Both the position numbers and the translations under genes were made by a program. The notes beneath the pieces are model-generated. The model did not search any database, was not told where the DNA came from, and saw only the letters and a list, made by a program, of their open reading frames with translations. Shown here piece by piece: positions 20,832 to 32,711 of a stretch of 64,000 nucleotides of DNA; position 1 is the stretch's first letter; each line of letters begins with the position of its first letter. Source of the DNA: Siphonodentalium dalli. Its lineage: Eukaryota > Mollusca > Scaphopoda > Gadilida > Siphonodentaliidae. The stretch covers positions 64,059,897 through 64,123,896 of the forward strand of contig CP136063.1 in the NCBI GenBank assembly GCA_032622095.1. Reading direction: 5' to 3'.

Positions 20832-23800
20832 CTATATTATATGTACATGTATAAAGTGTCTCTCACTTGAATTTTTATAAAATAGCCTAATATATGAATT
20901 TAATACCAAGAGTGATATTAAACGGTACTGGTAAACGGTACTGGTAAATCTCATTTCAAGCAGGATAATCATAATCCATTGAACCAAAAGATATCTGACA
21001 ATAACTTATAATCATTTACAATCCCATACATATATAAAAATATCCAAAGTTACTCTTGACAAATTAAACTCTCATAACAATGGATTTAACAAAACAGTTC
21101 AGGGGGACAACCGCCAGACCCAACCATCAGCAGGGGGACACCCCCTCCCGAACCTCCCTGCTCAGGCCTTTTGGATATGCTTTTGGCAGATCATTCCCCG
21201 ATAACAATGTCCCCAAAAATCCCTGGATCATTTACTGATAAATGTACGGTATATGTAATGTATAGGCAAGGGGTTGCACGTGGTCCTTCAGCCGCGAAAC
21301 ACGTTTTTTTTTTATCAAAATAGTATTGTATTTGACCAGTAAAACATTATAATTTAGTACCTGTAAATAAACAATATAACATATAGCATCAAATAGTTGC
21401 TTAGTTTGGTTTCGAGATCAGATATCGGATGATTCAGGTCGAGTCATTTTATGCACACAATATGTCTTAAGTATAGAATAGTGTTAAAATGCTTTCGTTC
21501 AATTCATCACAACTGGAACATAGAATGGAATGATCTACAATGGGGTCTTGAGCAGTTTACCCCTTCGCATATTGAACAACGATGCCATTAAAATGGCACT
21601 TCCAGCCCGAGGACAGGAGCGACCCGTCATATTGTAATCACCCGACTAAGCCCAGTTGATGAATTGACTGTAGAAACATTTTAAAATTATCATCCATACC
21701 AAGTTTTGCATGGATGTACTATAAAATATATCGGATCAAACCCATATCCGAACTTGATCTGCATTTTGGTGTGATTAATTTACATACCAAATATGGTGTC
21801 GATCAGATGAAAAATGTTCGAGTCATAGCTGCATGTGTGAACTCTTTAAGTAAAAACAAAAGCAAAAATGGTTAATTACACAATATAAAAAAACATGTTG
21901 TATGTACAGATGAAGAACGTGATAAGAAAAACCTAGGTAAGAAATTAGAGGCAGAAGAAATATGTTTGACTTACTACTAGTAGTATGGCATCAGATAGCA
22001 TGTGTGTACGTGAAGGGTTAATTATTTTCTAAACAGATCAATGAATCGATGCGGTAGCAAAAAATACACAGGTGGGGGGATCAATGGGGGTGTGTCATCA
22101 CACATGAATTAAATAGGAACACAAATTACACAATCGGACAAAAAGTAAATAGGTTTATATGGTATCAGATAGCACATGCCAATTTGGCATTTGTGAATGC
22201 AATGATAGCAATCTGTAAAGTGTTAATAATTTCTAAACCGATCGATACAAAAACTATACAGGTGAGGGGTGTGTCATCATAAACATGTACATAAAATTTG
22301 AACAAGATCTGATAAATTATACCGGTACTTAAGTTATCGTGTCGATAGCAAGTGCCTACGGATGGACAGACAGACGAACGATAGCTGGTTGATCCAGACA
22401 TTGGCAGTATGTGTTCCATACATGCCTACACATAAACACATGCAACATGCACTACTTTCTAAAGGAAATATTTGGATCAGAAATTTGCCAATCAAAAAGA
22501 TCGATAAAATTTGACATTGATTTACCTTTTATACTCAATCGATCTGCGGGGTCAAATGCTTCATTTTCAGGGCGGAAACAATAGGGTTCCAATTGGTCAT
22601 TTGAATGTACATGCACACTTACATAGACCAATTAGCAATCAAGTTTGGTCACTCATCTCAGATGTGAATGGATCACGTGGTCAAAATGTCAGCCGATTGG
22701 AATTCCGAACTGTCAAAATGTCCCAAACTAATATATGGCAACAAATCAGTATACTATTTATTAGATAACAGTTTAAGAATACACTGAACTCACCTGAATG
22801 CGAATATAGATGATTAATTCCAATCCAAACAGAACGATAAACGATGTAACCCAAACATCCATGCTTTGACAAGCCGAATCACACACTTTCCACTTCGCGA
22901 ATTAACCTGTTCGATGAAATATAGGGCGGTGGTCACTGGTTATTTGAACTTATTTCACAAATATAGTGACACATTACAATAACCAGCTCATGATACGTAT
23001 GATATTTAAGTTATTGCGATCGAATATTGATTCGAATGCACGAACAATTCAATGAGACTATACGTACATGTGACAAATCAGTCCGCATGTGAAATCGCTG
23101 TCTGTAAACTGTATTTTTAAGTGTAAACACGTAGTGTTGACTAATGTCAAAGCGCTAATAACTAAACAATTATTGCGATCCCGAGACACATTCCTCCCCT
23201 CACAAGTCCGTGAATGAACGAGAAAATATCTCACAATTAAAGTGACGTACACAATTAACAATTAGAACTGAAGGAAGTCAGAAAATTTACAATGATTCGT
23301 TCCTGCCCGACTGCAATTTTTTTTAATGTTGTTCATTGTCACGTGACCATGATTCAATCAAAATGGCGTCCCCATAGTAACGATTTCTTCCAACTTGCAA
23401 ATCTTATTTCTACAATAATAGCACCTAGTAACTTGACCATACTATCGTATAATTGATTTACGGTGTCGGGGGTGACAATACCGCTGGATAATTTGGCCAA
23501 AATAATGAAAATTAAAGGATTTGTGATTTTGTCATAAAAAAATTTCAAATAGCATTTTCTCCACCAAAAACACCGTTGAAATTTGTTTCAGTCTCGGTTA
23601 TGACTTCAGATTACCGATTTATACAATATCTGAGCTTGGGAACTCTCCAGGTCCCCTATTTCAATATGTGGTCATTTTTTTTCTCATGGCATAATTTAGG
23701 GGAATCATACCTTAATACTGATTATATTTTGAATATTTTCTGGTATAAACAGTGTGATTGTTTAGCTAACGAACAATAGTGGTTACTGCTTTAATGACCT

Positions 23801-24458
23801 ACGATATGGAGTTAAAGACATATTATGTACTTGTTCGGGTGTGTGAAACTGATAAGTTAATATTCAGGTGCTATGCCAACTGGAGTAATGTAGCATTCTA
23901 CTAACATCACTGAAAATCTCAAGCAAATCGACTTTACCACTCCATAGAAAACATTGTCTGAACTACGCTAAATTTTAAATATTTACTACTCGAATCGGGA
24001 CGCTCCTATCAGCGATAAACTAACGAAAACGATTTCGCCATAGGCAGTCGCTGCATATGATTAATATATAACAATATATACCCCATTTGCTTTGTAATAT
24101 AGCCTTGTGTGTATATAGGTCATGTTTGAATATTAATCATACCTGCTCCTTTTGTCAATAACTATAACAGTTTGCTCAATTGAGAAATGGCTGATGTTCA
24201 AATGATCATTTTAGTTTTAATGAAATAAATTTTTTGCTTCACAATAATTATGGCCCTTTGATAATCTTATTGGCTTTCGGTCAATGAGTACACTCACGAA
24301 CGTAGAGACAATTTCTCTAATGATTTCCCATATATTTTTAGCACATTTTAACTAACATTTCAAGAGAATATTTCAAGAGAATGCTGACATGATTTCCAGT
24401 TATTATTGTGGTTAAAATGTTATTTGCTTTCTCTTTCATTTTGTCTAGATTCTGCAGG
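20832..24458. other. long stretch without a supported gene
   Basis: Contains a degenerate minus-strand core unit of the 9836-type repeat (about 21690-21860, GGATATGGGTTTGATCCGAT and GGTATGTAAATT). Two similar stretches near 22010-22085 and 22190-22275 share ATCGAT and ACACAGGTG/ACAGGTGAGG words. A CACGTGAC E-box lies beside AAAATGGCGTCCCCATAGTAACG at 23340-23383. Short ORFs have no family features. A minus-strand 64-codon ORF at 23354-23548 is plausible in composition but unsupported. Confidence 0.35.
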
Positions 24459-26197
24459 ATTTGATGATCCGCCCCCACACATGGCTGATTATATCAGCAC
24501 GGATCTTGCTCAGCAAGTCAGCATCATAAAGCCAAGCTGCAGAAACAACGAAACCCAGCTGAACATTCTGCCATTGAACTGGTAGATGATATCTTGAGCA
24601 CCAGAGATGATGGGGTGGTAAGTCTACGAGTTCATTTAACACTTTGAGTGCCAAGTGCCGATCTCATCGGCCCTAAACCTACAAAATAAGTCTGTTAAAG
24701 AATATAAGAATAAATTATTAAAATTGTAAAAAATTGTAAAAAAAAACAACAAATTGTTAGGCCAATGCATTCTCTTATATATGCAAGGCGACCTATGGTC
24801 GACTCGCATATATAAGAGAATGCATTGGCACAGGGTATATGGGTTGACACAAAAATCGACCTGGCACTCAAAGGGTTAAATTCACAATTGACAAACCAGT
24901 TAAAATGCTTATTATCCCCCGCCAAATGAAATTTGCGGGGGATATAGGAATGGGTTCAGTCACTGTATCGTCTAGATTTTGATGGATATTAGTAACTTAA
25001 ATAACGATATGATGATATGAAACCTGATTTGTCACGGAAATTCCGTTTAAATGCCCAAACATGAAGAAAATCTTGTTTGTCGCCGAAAGCAAACCGTCTC
25101 GTTTATCGGATTTCCACCGTCTCTTTATTGGAATGCCACCGATCCTCACATCGCAGTTCTCCCCTGTGGTGTTCATGTCTTCTGCATAGACCACTTTTCT
25201 GTTAGATGATTCCATGGCTCCACCACTCTTAGACTGAATGAGTATTTTCTCATATCCCTGTTTGCTCCTTCCAGAAATAGCTTGTAGTTATGCCCTCTGG
25301 TTCTGAGTTTCGTGCTTCTTCTTAATTTACTTCCGGATCATAGGTGTTAAATATCCTGAAGCATTCTATCCTATCTCCTCTTATTCTTCTGTAATTCATT
25401 GTTGGATTATTTAGCTTCTTTAGTCTTTCCTCATATGGTAGGTCTTTAATTTCTAGTATTAATCTTTTTTGGACTTTCTCTAGCATTTCAATGTCTTTCT
25501 TTAAATGTGGACTCCAAGCCGGTTGGGCACATTCTAGATGTGGTCTCACCAGGCTTTTGTATAGTTTGTTTTAGTGTCCATGTGAGTAAATGCTCCGCAT
25601 ATAGCTCCAGTGACTGCATTTGCTTTCTGTATTTTCTCAGTCATGTGTTGGTCGAATTTCAGTTTGTTATCAGTTGTGACTCCTATATCTTTCTCTTCAT
25701 TTACCTCCTTCAGTTGTACATATAATCCATCTTTATTCTTTATGTGGTAATTTGGTTCTTCTGTTTTCTGTTTTCTCAGTGGTACATCAGGGTACATTCC
25801 TCATTCACCATTTATGAAAACCATTGTTACTTTCAGCCGTTGTTCATTACTATGAATTTTGCTGTCTTAGAACTCTGTGCTATGTTACTGTCCCTAAGTA
25901 TTGTTCTGATATCACATACGGATGGCTTTTTCAAACTCTCTACCATAAATGCATTGACCAAACAGCTTTACGACCACACCCATTCACAATCATTGTCTAT
26001 TAATAAAACTGAACCAAATTCCTGAAATACTTTCTATTTATATCTGCAGATATGTTGCCATTTAACAGGCTGCAAAATTGGAAAATCGAAAAGCAAAGGT
26101 GCCATCATGGATAGCATGTACGCTATGCCAGAAATTTTTTCACAAGTACTGTGTTGGTTTAACAGCAAAGGGAAAGTATCCAGCATCTGATCTCTGA
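24459..26197 (+). CDS. PHD-like terminal exon plus frameshifted upstream exon
   Basis: Exon 1 at 24459-24617 lies between a strong acceptor (TTTTGTCTAGATTCTGCAG) and a strong donor (GTG/GTAAGT). Its frame starts FDDPPPHMAD and must shift by two bases at TTATATCAG to continue YQHGSCSASQHHKAKLQKQ and IELVDDILSTRDDGV. Exon 2 at 26069-26197 follows acceptor CCATTTAACAG in matching phase. It encodes AAKLENRKAKVPS, then WIACTLCQKFFHKYCVGL, and stops 11 codons later. W-I-x-C-x2-C-x3-F-H-x2-C-V-G-L is the second half of a PHD finger. The upstream Cys pairs would have to come from earlier exons. The 1.45-kb intron holds a family A MITE and a LINE fragment. The two-base insertion suggests a pseudogene or a sequence error. 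Confidence 0.45.
24636..24879. mobile_element. TTAA MITE, family A (copy A2)
   Basis: TTAACACTTTGAGTGCCAAG at the left and CTGGCACTCAAAGGGTTAA at the right. The hairpin core at 24762-24828 has one change in the stem (GCAAGG for GCGAGG). It lies 18 bp after the splice donor of the 24459-24617 exon. Confidence 0.8.
24912..24960. repeat. short hairpin head TTATCCCCCGCCAAATG
   Basis: TATCCCCCGCAAATTTCATTTGGCGGGGGATA-type palindrome (CCCCCGC...GCGGGGG). This head begins a common class of molluscan interspersed repeats, here without a recognisable tandem core. Confidence 0.45.
25173..25797 (-). pseudogene. non-LTR retrotransposon 3' end (CR1/Jockey-type RT C-terminus)
   Basis: On the minus strand the frame from 25797 reads VNEEKDIGVTTDNKLKFDQH, then AFTHMDTKTN. 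A frameshift near 25556 is followed by LYKSLVRPHLECAQPAWSPH, KDIEMLEKVQKRL, LPYEERLKKLN, YRRIRGDRIECFRIF and, after another shift, YSFSLRVVEPWNHL. This is the conserved order in the thumb/C-terminal part of CR1, L2 and Jockey-clade reverse transcriptases. The catalytic palm (FADD) and the endonuclease are absent: a 5'-truncated, frameshifted copy inside an intron. Confidence 0.75.
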
Positions 26198-26337
26198 TTT
26201 ATTACTCAAATAGTACAACAAAATTAGAGTGTAACTTTCCATCAATATATAATGCAAATTTTACCAATTTTAACTGGGCATATCCCTTTAGTTTTCTTTA
26301 GCATGATGTTTTAGGTATTAAAGAATTTTAAGTATAT

Positions 26338-26528
26338 TTAACCCTTTCAGTGCCAGGTCCGATTTTTCTATCAACCCATATACCCTGTGCCAATGAATTC
26401 TCTTATATAGGTCGCCTCGCATATATAAGAGAATGCATTGGCCAAACAATTTTTCACAATTTGTTACAATTTTAATAATTTTTTTCTTATATTCTTTAAC
26501 GGACTTATTTTGTAGGTTTAGTGCCAGG
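26338..26528. mobile_element. TTAA MITE, family A, damaged (copy A3)
   Basis: Begins TTAACCCTTTCAGTGCCAGG, then runs in the orientation opposite to A1. Half of the hairpin core is deleted (ATTCTCTTATATAGGTCGCC). The right terminal repeat is cut after GTTTAGTGCCAGGG. Confidence 0.7.
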
Positions 26529-27000
26529 GAATCTTACGTTTTTATCCTAAGATTTTATCCAGTTTGTTTTTAAATTCGCTATAGCATGCTTAAGCATACC
26601 CAAAAATAATTCAACCCAAAAAAAATCTAAAAAAAAATAAAATATATTTATAATTGATAATTATTTTTTAAAAAGCATATAGCACTCATTTACAACATTA
26701 TTCCAATAGCTTGTTGTGTATACACAATATGAAAGCAAGTGGAGGTCTGTGTAAGACATCACGTGGCATAATTTCTACCAATGTACTGCAAATGTAATAG
26801 TTTATACAATGTAGGAATTAATTTATGGTTACAAAGGCAACATCTTTCCATTCGATACATGAACATTTATAAATTATTTTGTTTCTGTTATTTCTTGTTC
26901 AATTGTCTTTGTTTGCATGTTTTGTAAATAGTGAAGCTAATATATTGAAACATCTATTTTTACTTTCAATCATATACTGCCAACAAAGGGCATCATAGAT
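26529..27000. other. no gene seen
   Basis: AT-rich left flank of the 155-bp array; nothing supported. Confidence 0.35.
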
Positions 27001-27325
27001 AAGAACTGCTTCAAAATCATTCCGTCTCTGTTGTGTCCCAGACCTTTCTATTGAGCCAGGAAATATAGATAAATAATATTTTTATTATGAAAAGATTAGA
27101 AATTGGTTTGTCTCGGTCTCTACCAGTCATATCAGTTTGTCCCATGGTTCCAAAATAAGAACTGCTTCAAAATCATTCTGTCTCGATCTGTCCCTTTCTA
27201 TTGAGCCAGGAAACATCATAGATGAATAATATTTTTAATATGAAAAGAATAGAAATTGGTTTGTCTAATGATTCCGATATAACTGCTTCAGAATTATTCT
27301 GGATTGGTCTCTGCCAGACCTTTCT
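27001..27325. repeat. ~155-bp tandem array, left part
   Basis: Units start near 27001 and 27157, with a third broken by the 4.8-kb insertion. Each has AAGAACTGCTTCAAAATCAT, CAGACCTTTCTATTGAGCCA, GGAAA...ATAAATAATATTTTTA and TCAGTTTGTCCCATGG. The array resumes at 32117 in the same orientation. Confidence 0.85.
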
Positions 27326-27870
27326 CACACTGTCCAATCGGCTCGAGGAATACCAGTGTGAACGTCAGAATACCAGTGCTGTACAGGAGAATATCAGTGT
27401 TTTTAAGCGATATGATACTACAATAATTAGAACTTGACGGCTAAATATCAAGACAAAAAACAAAGGAAAGGTATATACGATCAATTTTGCATTTACCCAG
27501 TGGAGGGGTCACCTGGTGATGTTCAGTTCGACTCTGGGTGATCTGGTCTTTGTTTAAAGCAGAAAAATAGGGTGTACAAACTTGTAGGGGAAGGTCAAAT
27601 TTTGCCATAATCGGTATTCTATTGCATTTTGTTTAATTCCTGAGCATAACTTGTGGAATCTTTTATAAAATTCGGACAGCGAAATCTATTGGCAAAACGT
27701 GCACATCGAAATCACTGACGTGTATCAGTTGGAAATACACGAAAATAAATCGAAACGAGGGGTGGTGATCAGAGAAAATGGCACGGCGAACTACCAGTGC
27801 ATGCCAACGAGGGCTACCAGTGCCAAATTGTCTTTATATGGTAAGTTATATCGGGTATATATCGGGAGAC
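27326..27870 (+). repeat. left terminal inverted repeat with conserved open frame
   Basis: Pairs with 31570-32116. A frame near 27699-27860 reads DVYQLEIHENKSKRG, VIRENGTANYQC and ATSAKLSLYG, and reaches a donor-like ATG/GTAAGT. The right arm keeps the same frame with scattered replacements and the same donor. It may be a first exon shared by both arms or merely recent duplication. Confidence 0.75.
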
Positions 27871-28065
27871 GTTTTAGATTCAGTGAAAGCTACTAGGAAT
27901 GTCTCATCCCCTCATCAAATTTGGACACATCGATCTAGAATGGTACATGTGTGGGTCTAAGGTATGAAAGTTCGAAATTTTAAGTATGGCGATACTCAAT
28001 ATTAGTGGAACATAAAGTAACAAATTAGTCGACAAGAGTTTAAATTTCCCTTTATTCGGTATTGG

Positions 28066-28446
28066 CACTGAGTTAGTTCCATGTCTATTGGATTCAAACT
28101 AATGTTCAACATTTGTAAATAAGTATATCATTAAATAGGGAAAACGTTCTAATTCTAATGGAATGATCTATCTAATTATCGCAGCAAATGTTGCATATAT
28201 GGGGTGGACTTGTTCCCAAAATTTAGAAAGTAATTGATATTGGGGCAAGCATATCTTGGCACTGAGTTAGTTCCATGTCAATTGGATTCAAACTAATGTT
28301 CAACATTTGCAAATAAGTCCATCATTAAATAGGGAAGACGTTCTAATTCTAATTGAATGATCTATCTAATTATCCCAGCAAATGTTGCATATATGGGGTG
28401 GACTTGTTCCCAAAATTTAGAAAGTAATTGATATTGAGGCATGCAT
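28066..28446. repeat. 190-bp tandem duplication
   Basis: Two nearly identical copies, about 28066-28256 and 28257-28446, each beginning near GGCACTGAGTTAGTTCCATG and ending ATTGATATTGGGGC/ATTGATATTGAGGC. Confidence 0.85.
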
Positions 28447-28667
28447 ATCTTTGCCTATATGTTGAGTTCTTCGTCGATTTTAAGCCGTTACCGTATGTAT
28501 GCATGCAGGGATCAGTGTTTGTCATTATTTGATGGGTTGGATGTCTTTACTAAAGATGAATCAGTTATATATATATATGTATATGTGTATATATATGTAT
28601 ACATGGATGGACCTGCGAGTAGACGCATGCGTATATATATATCGATGGATGGACTGGTGACAAATAT

Positions 28668-29818
28668 ATTGATTGTTGAATGCATGGATATGATATATTT
28701 CTGAGCTGGAGTGATAGGAGAATGAGTTGGATGGCTGTATTGATGAATCAGTGAGTGAATGACGACTCGATGGTTGATTGTTGAATGCATGGATATGATA
28801 TATTTCTGAGCTGGAGTGATGGGAGAATGAGTTGGATGGCTGTATTGATGAATCAGTGAGTGAATGACGACTCGATGGTTGATTGATGAATGCATGGATA
28901 TGATATATTTGTGAGCTGGAGTGATGGGAGAATGAGTTGGATGGCTGTATTGATGAATCAGTGAGTGAATGACGACTCGATGGTTGATTGATGAATGCAT
29001 GGATATGATATATTTGTGAGCTGGAGTGATGGGAGAATGAGTTGGATGGCTGTATTGATGAATCAGTGAGTGAATGACGACTCGATGGTTGATTGTTGAA
29101 TGCATGGATATGATATATTTGTGAGCTGGAGTGATGGGAGAATGAGTTGGATGGCTGTATTGATGAATCAGTGAGTGAATGACGACTCGATGGTTGATTG
29201 ATGAATGCATGGATATGATATATTTCTGAGCTGGAGTGATGGGAGAATGAGTTGGATGGCTGTATTGATGAATCAGTGAGTGAATGACGACTCGATGGTT
29301 GATTGTTGAATGCATGGATATGATATATTTGTGAGCTGGAGTGATGGGAGAATGAGTTGGATGGCTGTATTGATGAATCAGTGAGTGAATGACGACTCGA
29401 TGGTTGATTGTTGAATGCATGGATATGATATATTTGTGAGCTGGAGTGATGGGAGAATGAGTTAGATGGCTGTATCGATGAATGCATGGATATGATATAT
29501 TTCTGAGCTGGAGTGATGGGAGAATGAGTTGGATGGCTGTATTGATGAATCAGTGAGTGAATGACGACTCGATGGTTGATTGTTGAATGCATGGATATGA
29601 TATATTTCTGAGCTGGAGTGATGGGAGAATGAGTTGGATGGCTGTATTGATGAATGCATGGATATGATATATTTGTGAGCTGGAGTGATGGGAGAATGAG
29701 TTAGATGGCTGTATCGATGAATGCATGGATATGATATATTTGTGAGCTGGAGTGATGGGAGAATGAGTTGGATGGCTGTATTGATGAATCAGTGAGTGAA
29801 TGGTGACTCGATGGTTGG
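28668..29818. repeat. 105-bp minisatellite, 12 units
   Basis: Units begin (TGCATGGATATG) at 28681, 28786, 28891, 28996, 29101, 29206, 29311, 29416, 29483, 29588, 29655 and 29722. Three units are 67 bp, explained by loss of 38 bp between two direct copies of TTGATGAAT inside the unit. Two positions vary repeatedly among units (TTCTGAGC/TTGTGAGC; GATTGTTG/GATTGATG). Because 105 is a multiple of three, two minus-strand frames stay open for about 1 kb; these are not taken as genes. Confidence 0.95.
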
Positions 29819-29819
29819 C

Positions 29820-30589
29820 TGGGTTATTTTTGGTGGATCGTATACATGTTGGTGGACGTATACATGTTGTGGATACGTGTACAAATAGATTGATATTTGT
29901 TATAACTGCATGTGCATATGGATAAATCTAGCGCGTACAGCACCAACCAACTCAATATCGAAACCGAAACAACCGCGCGTGTAAAGGTTACAAACACCTA
30001 ATTATTTCCCATAGGCGACAGTGTTAACTAGAAGTCCCGCCGGCCATGGGTTAAGCCTATTTGAACTTCAAGTGGTCAATTTTCCCTTAGAACGTCATCC
30101 GCTGCACCAGTCTGTGACGTAAAATGCGCCCTTTTCGGTATTGTTTTCAACTGATAATCTTGCATTTCCACAACTACCCCATTTACTGCACAAAAATCAG
30201 CAGCATAAAAATACCCAGACTCCTTCCATAACATCGGGACCCCACCAGACTCTTTCTGGACATCCAAACATGCATGATCGCCATATTTACGTAGGCTATG
30301 TTTTTATGTTCCCGCTTAGGGATATTTCCCTCAATGATAATCAACCAATCAGCAGTCAGATTTTTTCTTATGTTTCCCTACACAAATTCAAGAAGCGTAA
30401 CTCTATATAATTAGTTGCTTGTAACCTAAACCTTACACGTGTTAAATGACTTCCGCGATCGGATTGCGACCCCAATCGTACTTTAGCCTTTACGGTCATA
30501 CCCAGTGCAAAGCGAAACCGTCCAATTTTAGTGAAAATTATAAGATATAAACATGCTATATTTCAAACCGAATGGCCCCATATGCATGG
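29820..30589. other. no gene seen (inside the 4.8-kb element)
   Basis: Unique-looking sequence between the minisatellite and the nested MITE. TATACATGTTGGTGGA occurs twice near 29840-29870. No transposase-like frame. Confidence 0.4.
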
Positions 30590-31091
30590 TTAAAGGTACG
30601 GTTGGCCTTGGCGGTGGGTATCCTGTGAAAATATTTCCACCCGTCAAAAACCGCCACAAACAGAAAGAACAACAAAATGTAGACAGACATTGTCCGTATA
30701 CAAATAAGAAATATCGCATAAACAGTATGTTATTGTCATATTTTTGACCATTGTTATGTAAACAAAGGCATAAAAAGTTACTTTTCTTGTGTTTGTTTAT
30801 ATTATGATGGTAAACATAAAGAGCGTTCTTTGTGGGTGAATTCCTGATATGGAACGAATAAAGAGCGTTTATGCCATTTGTGTGTGATTAGCCAGCAGCA
30901 TTGTGTTGTCTTCTGTAACACAATCAGGCTCTTGCTTAGGTAATATATAGTAAATCTGTATGATAACATGCTGTTTACGCGATGGTCATGGTATATATGA
31001 ACGAAACTGTATGCGTTTTAATGTTTTTCTGTTTACGGTGATTGGAACAAATATGAATATTTTCGACAACTAAGGCCTCACGTGCCTTTAA
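30590..31091. mobile_element. TTAA MITE, family E (copy E1), nested
   Basis: Begins TTAAAGGTACGGTTGGCCTT and ends AAGGCCTCACGTGCCTTTAA, giving imperfect inverted ends with TTAA. A full inverted copy lies at 55130-55634 and a decayed one at about 47946-48130. Internal landmarks are CCACCCGTCAAAAACCGCCA and ATAAAGAGCGTT twice. Confidence 0.8.
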
Positions 31092-31569
31092 CTAGTCATC
31101 TGACAAGGGTGTGAGATAGGGGCATTAATTGCACTTACGACTATGAATTACAAGATGTGAATTTGCGTATCAGAGAATCGTGCATGCATATAAACAAGGC
31201 AACATAACTGATAGATGTCGCAACCAACCACCACGGATTATATTTAAAACAATTGATTCATTCGCCACAGCGCCGTTAACCATTAGATTTTGGCATTTTA
31301 TTATGTAATTATTCAGCTACTGTACAAGTTCGGAAAATTGCATTTAAACCGACGTTTCCCAATAGGTTTAAGAACAATTCTACAAAAACGCCATATTCTG
31401 ACCTGGACATCATGAAATTTGTTCTATATTTTACACTAGCTTTGAGTATCGACGTATAGTTGAAGTTTCGTACTTCCTATTATAGATCCACATATTTACC
31501 CTTCTAGATCAACTTTGTCCGTTATTTTGGGAAGGGTAAGGCATTTCATGTGCCTGGTGCCCTGTATGA
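31092..31569. other. no gene seen (inside the 4.8-kb element)
   Basis: AT-rich internal sequence leading into the right terminal repeat. Confidence 0.4.
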
Positions 31570-32116
31570 AGCGTTTGTCGACATATACCCAATATAACTT
31601 ACCATATAAAGAAAATTTGACACTGGTAGCCCTCGTTGGCATGAACTGGTAGTTCGCCGTGCCATTTTCTGTGATCACCGCCCCTCGTTTCGATTTATTT
31701 TTGTGTATTTCCAACTGATACACGGGGTGATTTCGATGTGCATGTTTTGCCAATAGATTCCGCTGTTGGAATTTGATAAATGATTCCGCAAGTTATGCTT
31801 AGGAATTAAACAAAACGCACTAAAATACCGATTATGGCAAAATTTGAACTCCCCCTACGAGTTTGTACACCCTATTTTTCTGCTTTAAACAAAGGCCAGA
31901 TCGCCCAGAGTCGAACTGAACATCACCAGGTGACCCCTCCACTGGGTAAATGCTAAATTTATCGTATATTCCTTTCCATTGTATTTTGTCTTGTTATTTA
32001 GCCGTCCAGTTCTAATTATGGTAGCATCATATCGCTTAAAAACACTGATATTCTCCTTTTCAGCACTGGTATTCTGACGTTCACACTGTTATTCCGCGAG
32101 CCGATTGGACAGTGTG
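31570..32116 (-). repeat. right terminal inverted repeat
   Basis: Inverted partner of 27326-27870. The arm's outer 60 bases differ from the left arm at only a few positions. Confidence 0.8.
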
Positions 32117-32686
32117 TTTCTATTGAACTGGGAAACATCATCGATAAATAATATTTTTAATATGAAAAGTATAGAAATTTCTTTGTCACCCCTGTACAGT
32201 CAAATAAGTTTGTCCCATGATTCCCAAATAAGAAGTGATTGACAGTTTTGAATTTGGCTTGTCACAACCTGTAACAGTAAAATCAGTTTGTTCCATGGTT
32301 CCCAAATAAGAAATGCTTCAAAACCATTCTGTCTCAGTCTGTCCCAGACCTTTCTATTGAGCCAGGAAACATCATAGATAGATAAATAATATTTTTAATA
32401 TGAAATGATTAGAAATTGGTTTGTCTCAGTCTGTACCAGTCATATCAGTTTGTCACATGGTTCCCAAATAATAACTGCTTCAAAACTATTCCCTCTCAGT
32501 CTGTCCCTGTCTATTGAGCCAGGAAACAGATAAATAATATTTTTAATATGAAAAGTTTAAAAATTTATTTGTATCGGTCTGTACCAGTCAAATCAGTTTG
32601 TCCCATGGTTCCAAAATAAGAACTGCTTCAAAATCATTCTGTCTCGGTCTGTCCCAGACCTTTCTATTGAGCCAGGAAACAGCACA
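32117..32686. repeat. ~155-bp tandem array, right part
   Basis: Continues the array of 27001-27325, beginning with the second copy of TTTCT. About four units with starts near 32230, 32308, 32468 and 32617. Some units are shortened. Confidence 0.8.
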
Positions 32687-32711
32687 TGAGTCAGTCTAAG
32701 TAAACCCATAC

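Larger units (their letters stand above)
27326..32116. mobile_element. 4.8-kb element with ~545-bp terminal inverted repeats and TTTCT duplication
   Basis: The left terminus CACACTGTCCAATCGGCTCG is repeated inverted at 32116. The two arms stay alignable for about 545 bp at high identity. TTTCT stands on both sides (27321-27325 and 32117-32121). Removing the element restores a normal unit of the surrounding 155-bp array (AGACC-TTTCT-ATTGA). Five-base duplication and a CAC terminus are typical of Transib and RAG-like elements; no transposase or nonamer-like motif was found. CCAGTG words recur in each arm (GAATACCAGTG twice, CTACCAGTG). Inside are a 190-bp duplication, a 105-bp minisatellite and a TTAA MITE. 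Confidence 0.85.

Noticed and set aside
28512-29659. Minus-strand ORFs of 302 and 343 codons full of His, Ser, Gln and Pro
   Set aside because: They are the 105-bp minisatellite read in two frames; frame openness follows from a unit divisible by three, and the frame switches at each 67-bp unit.
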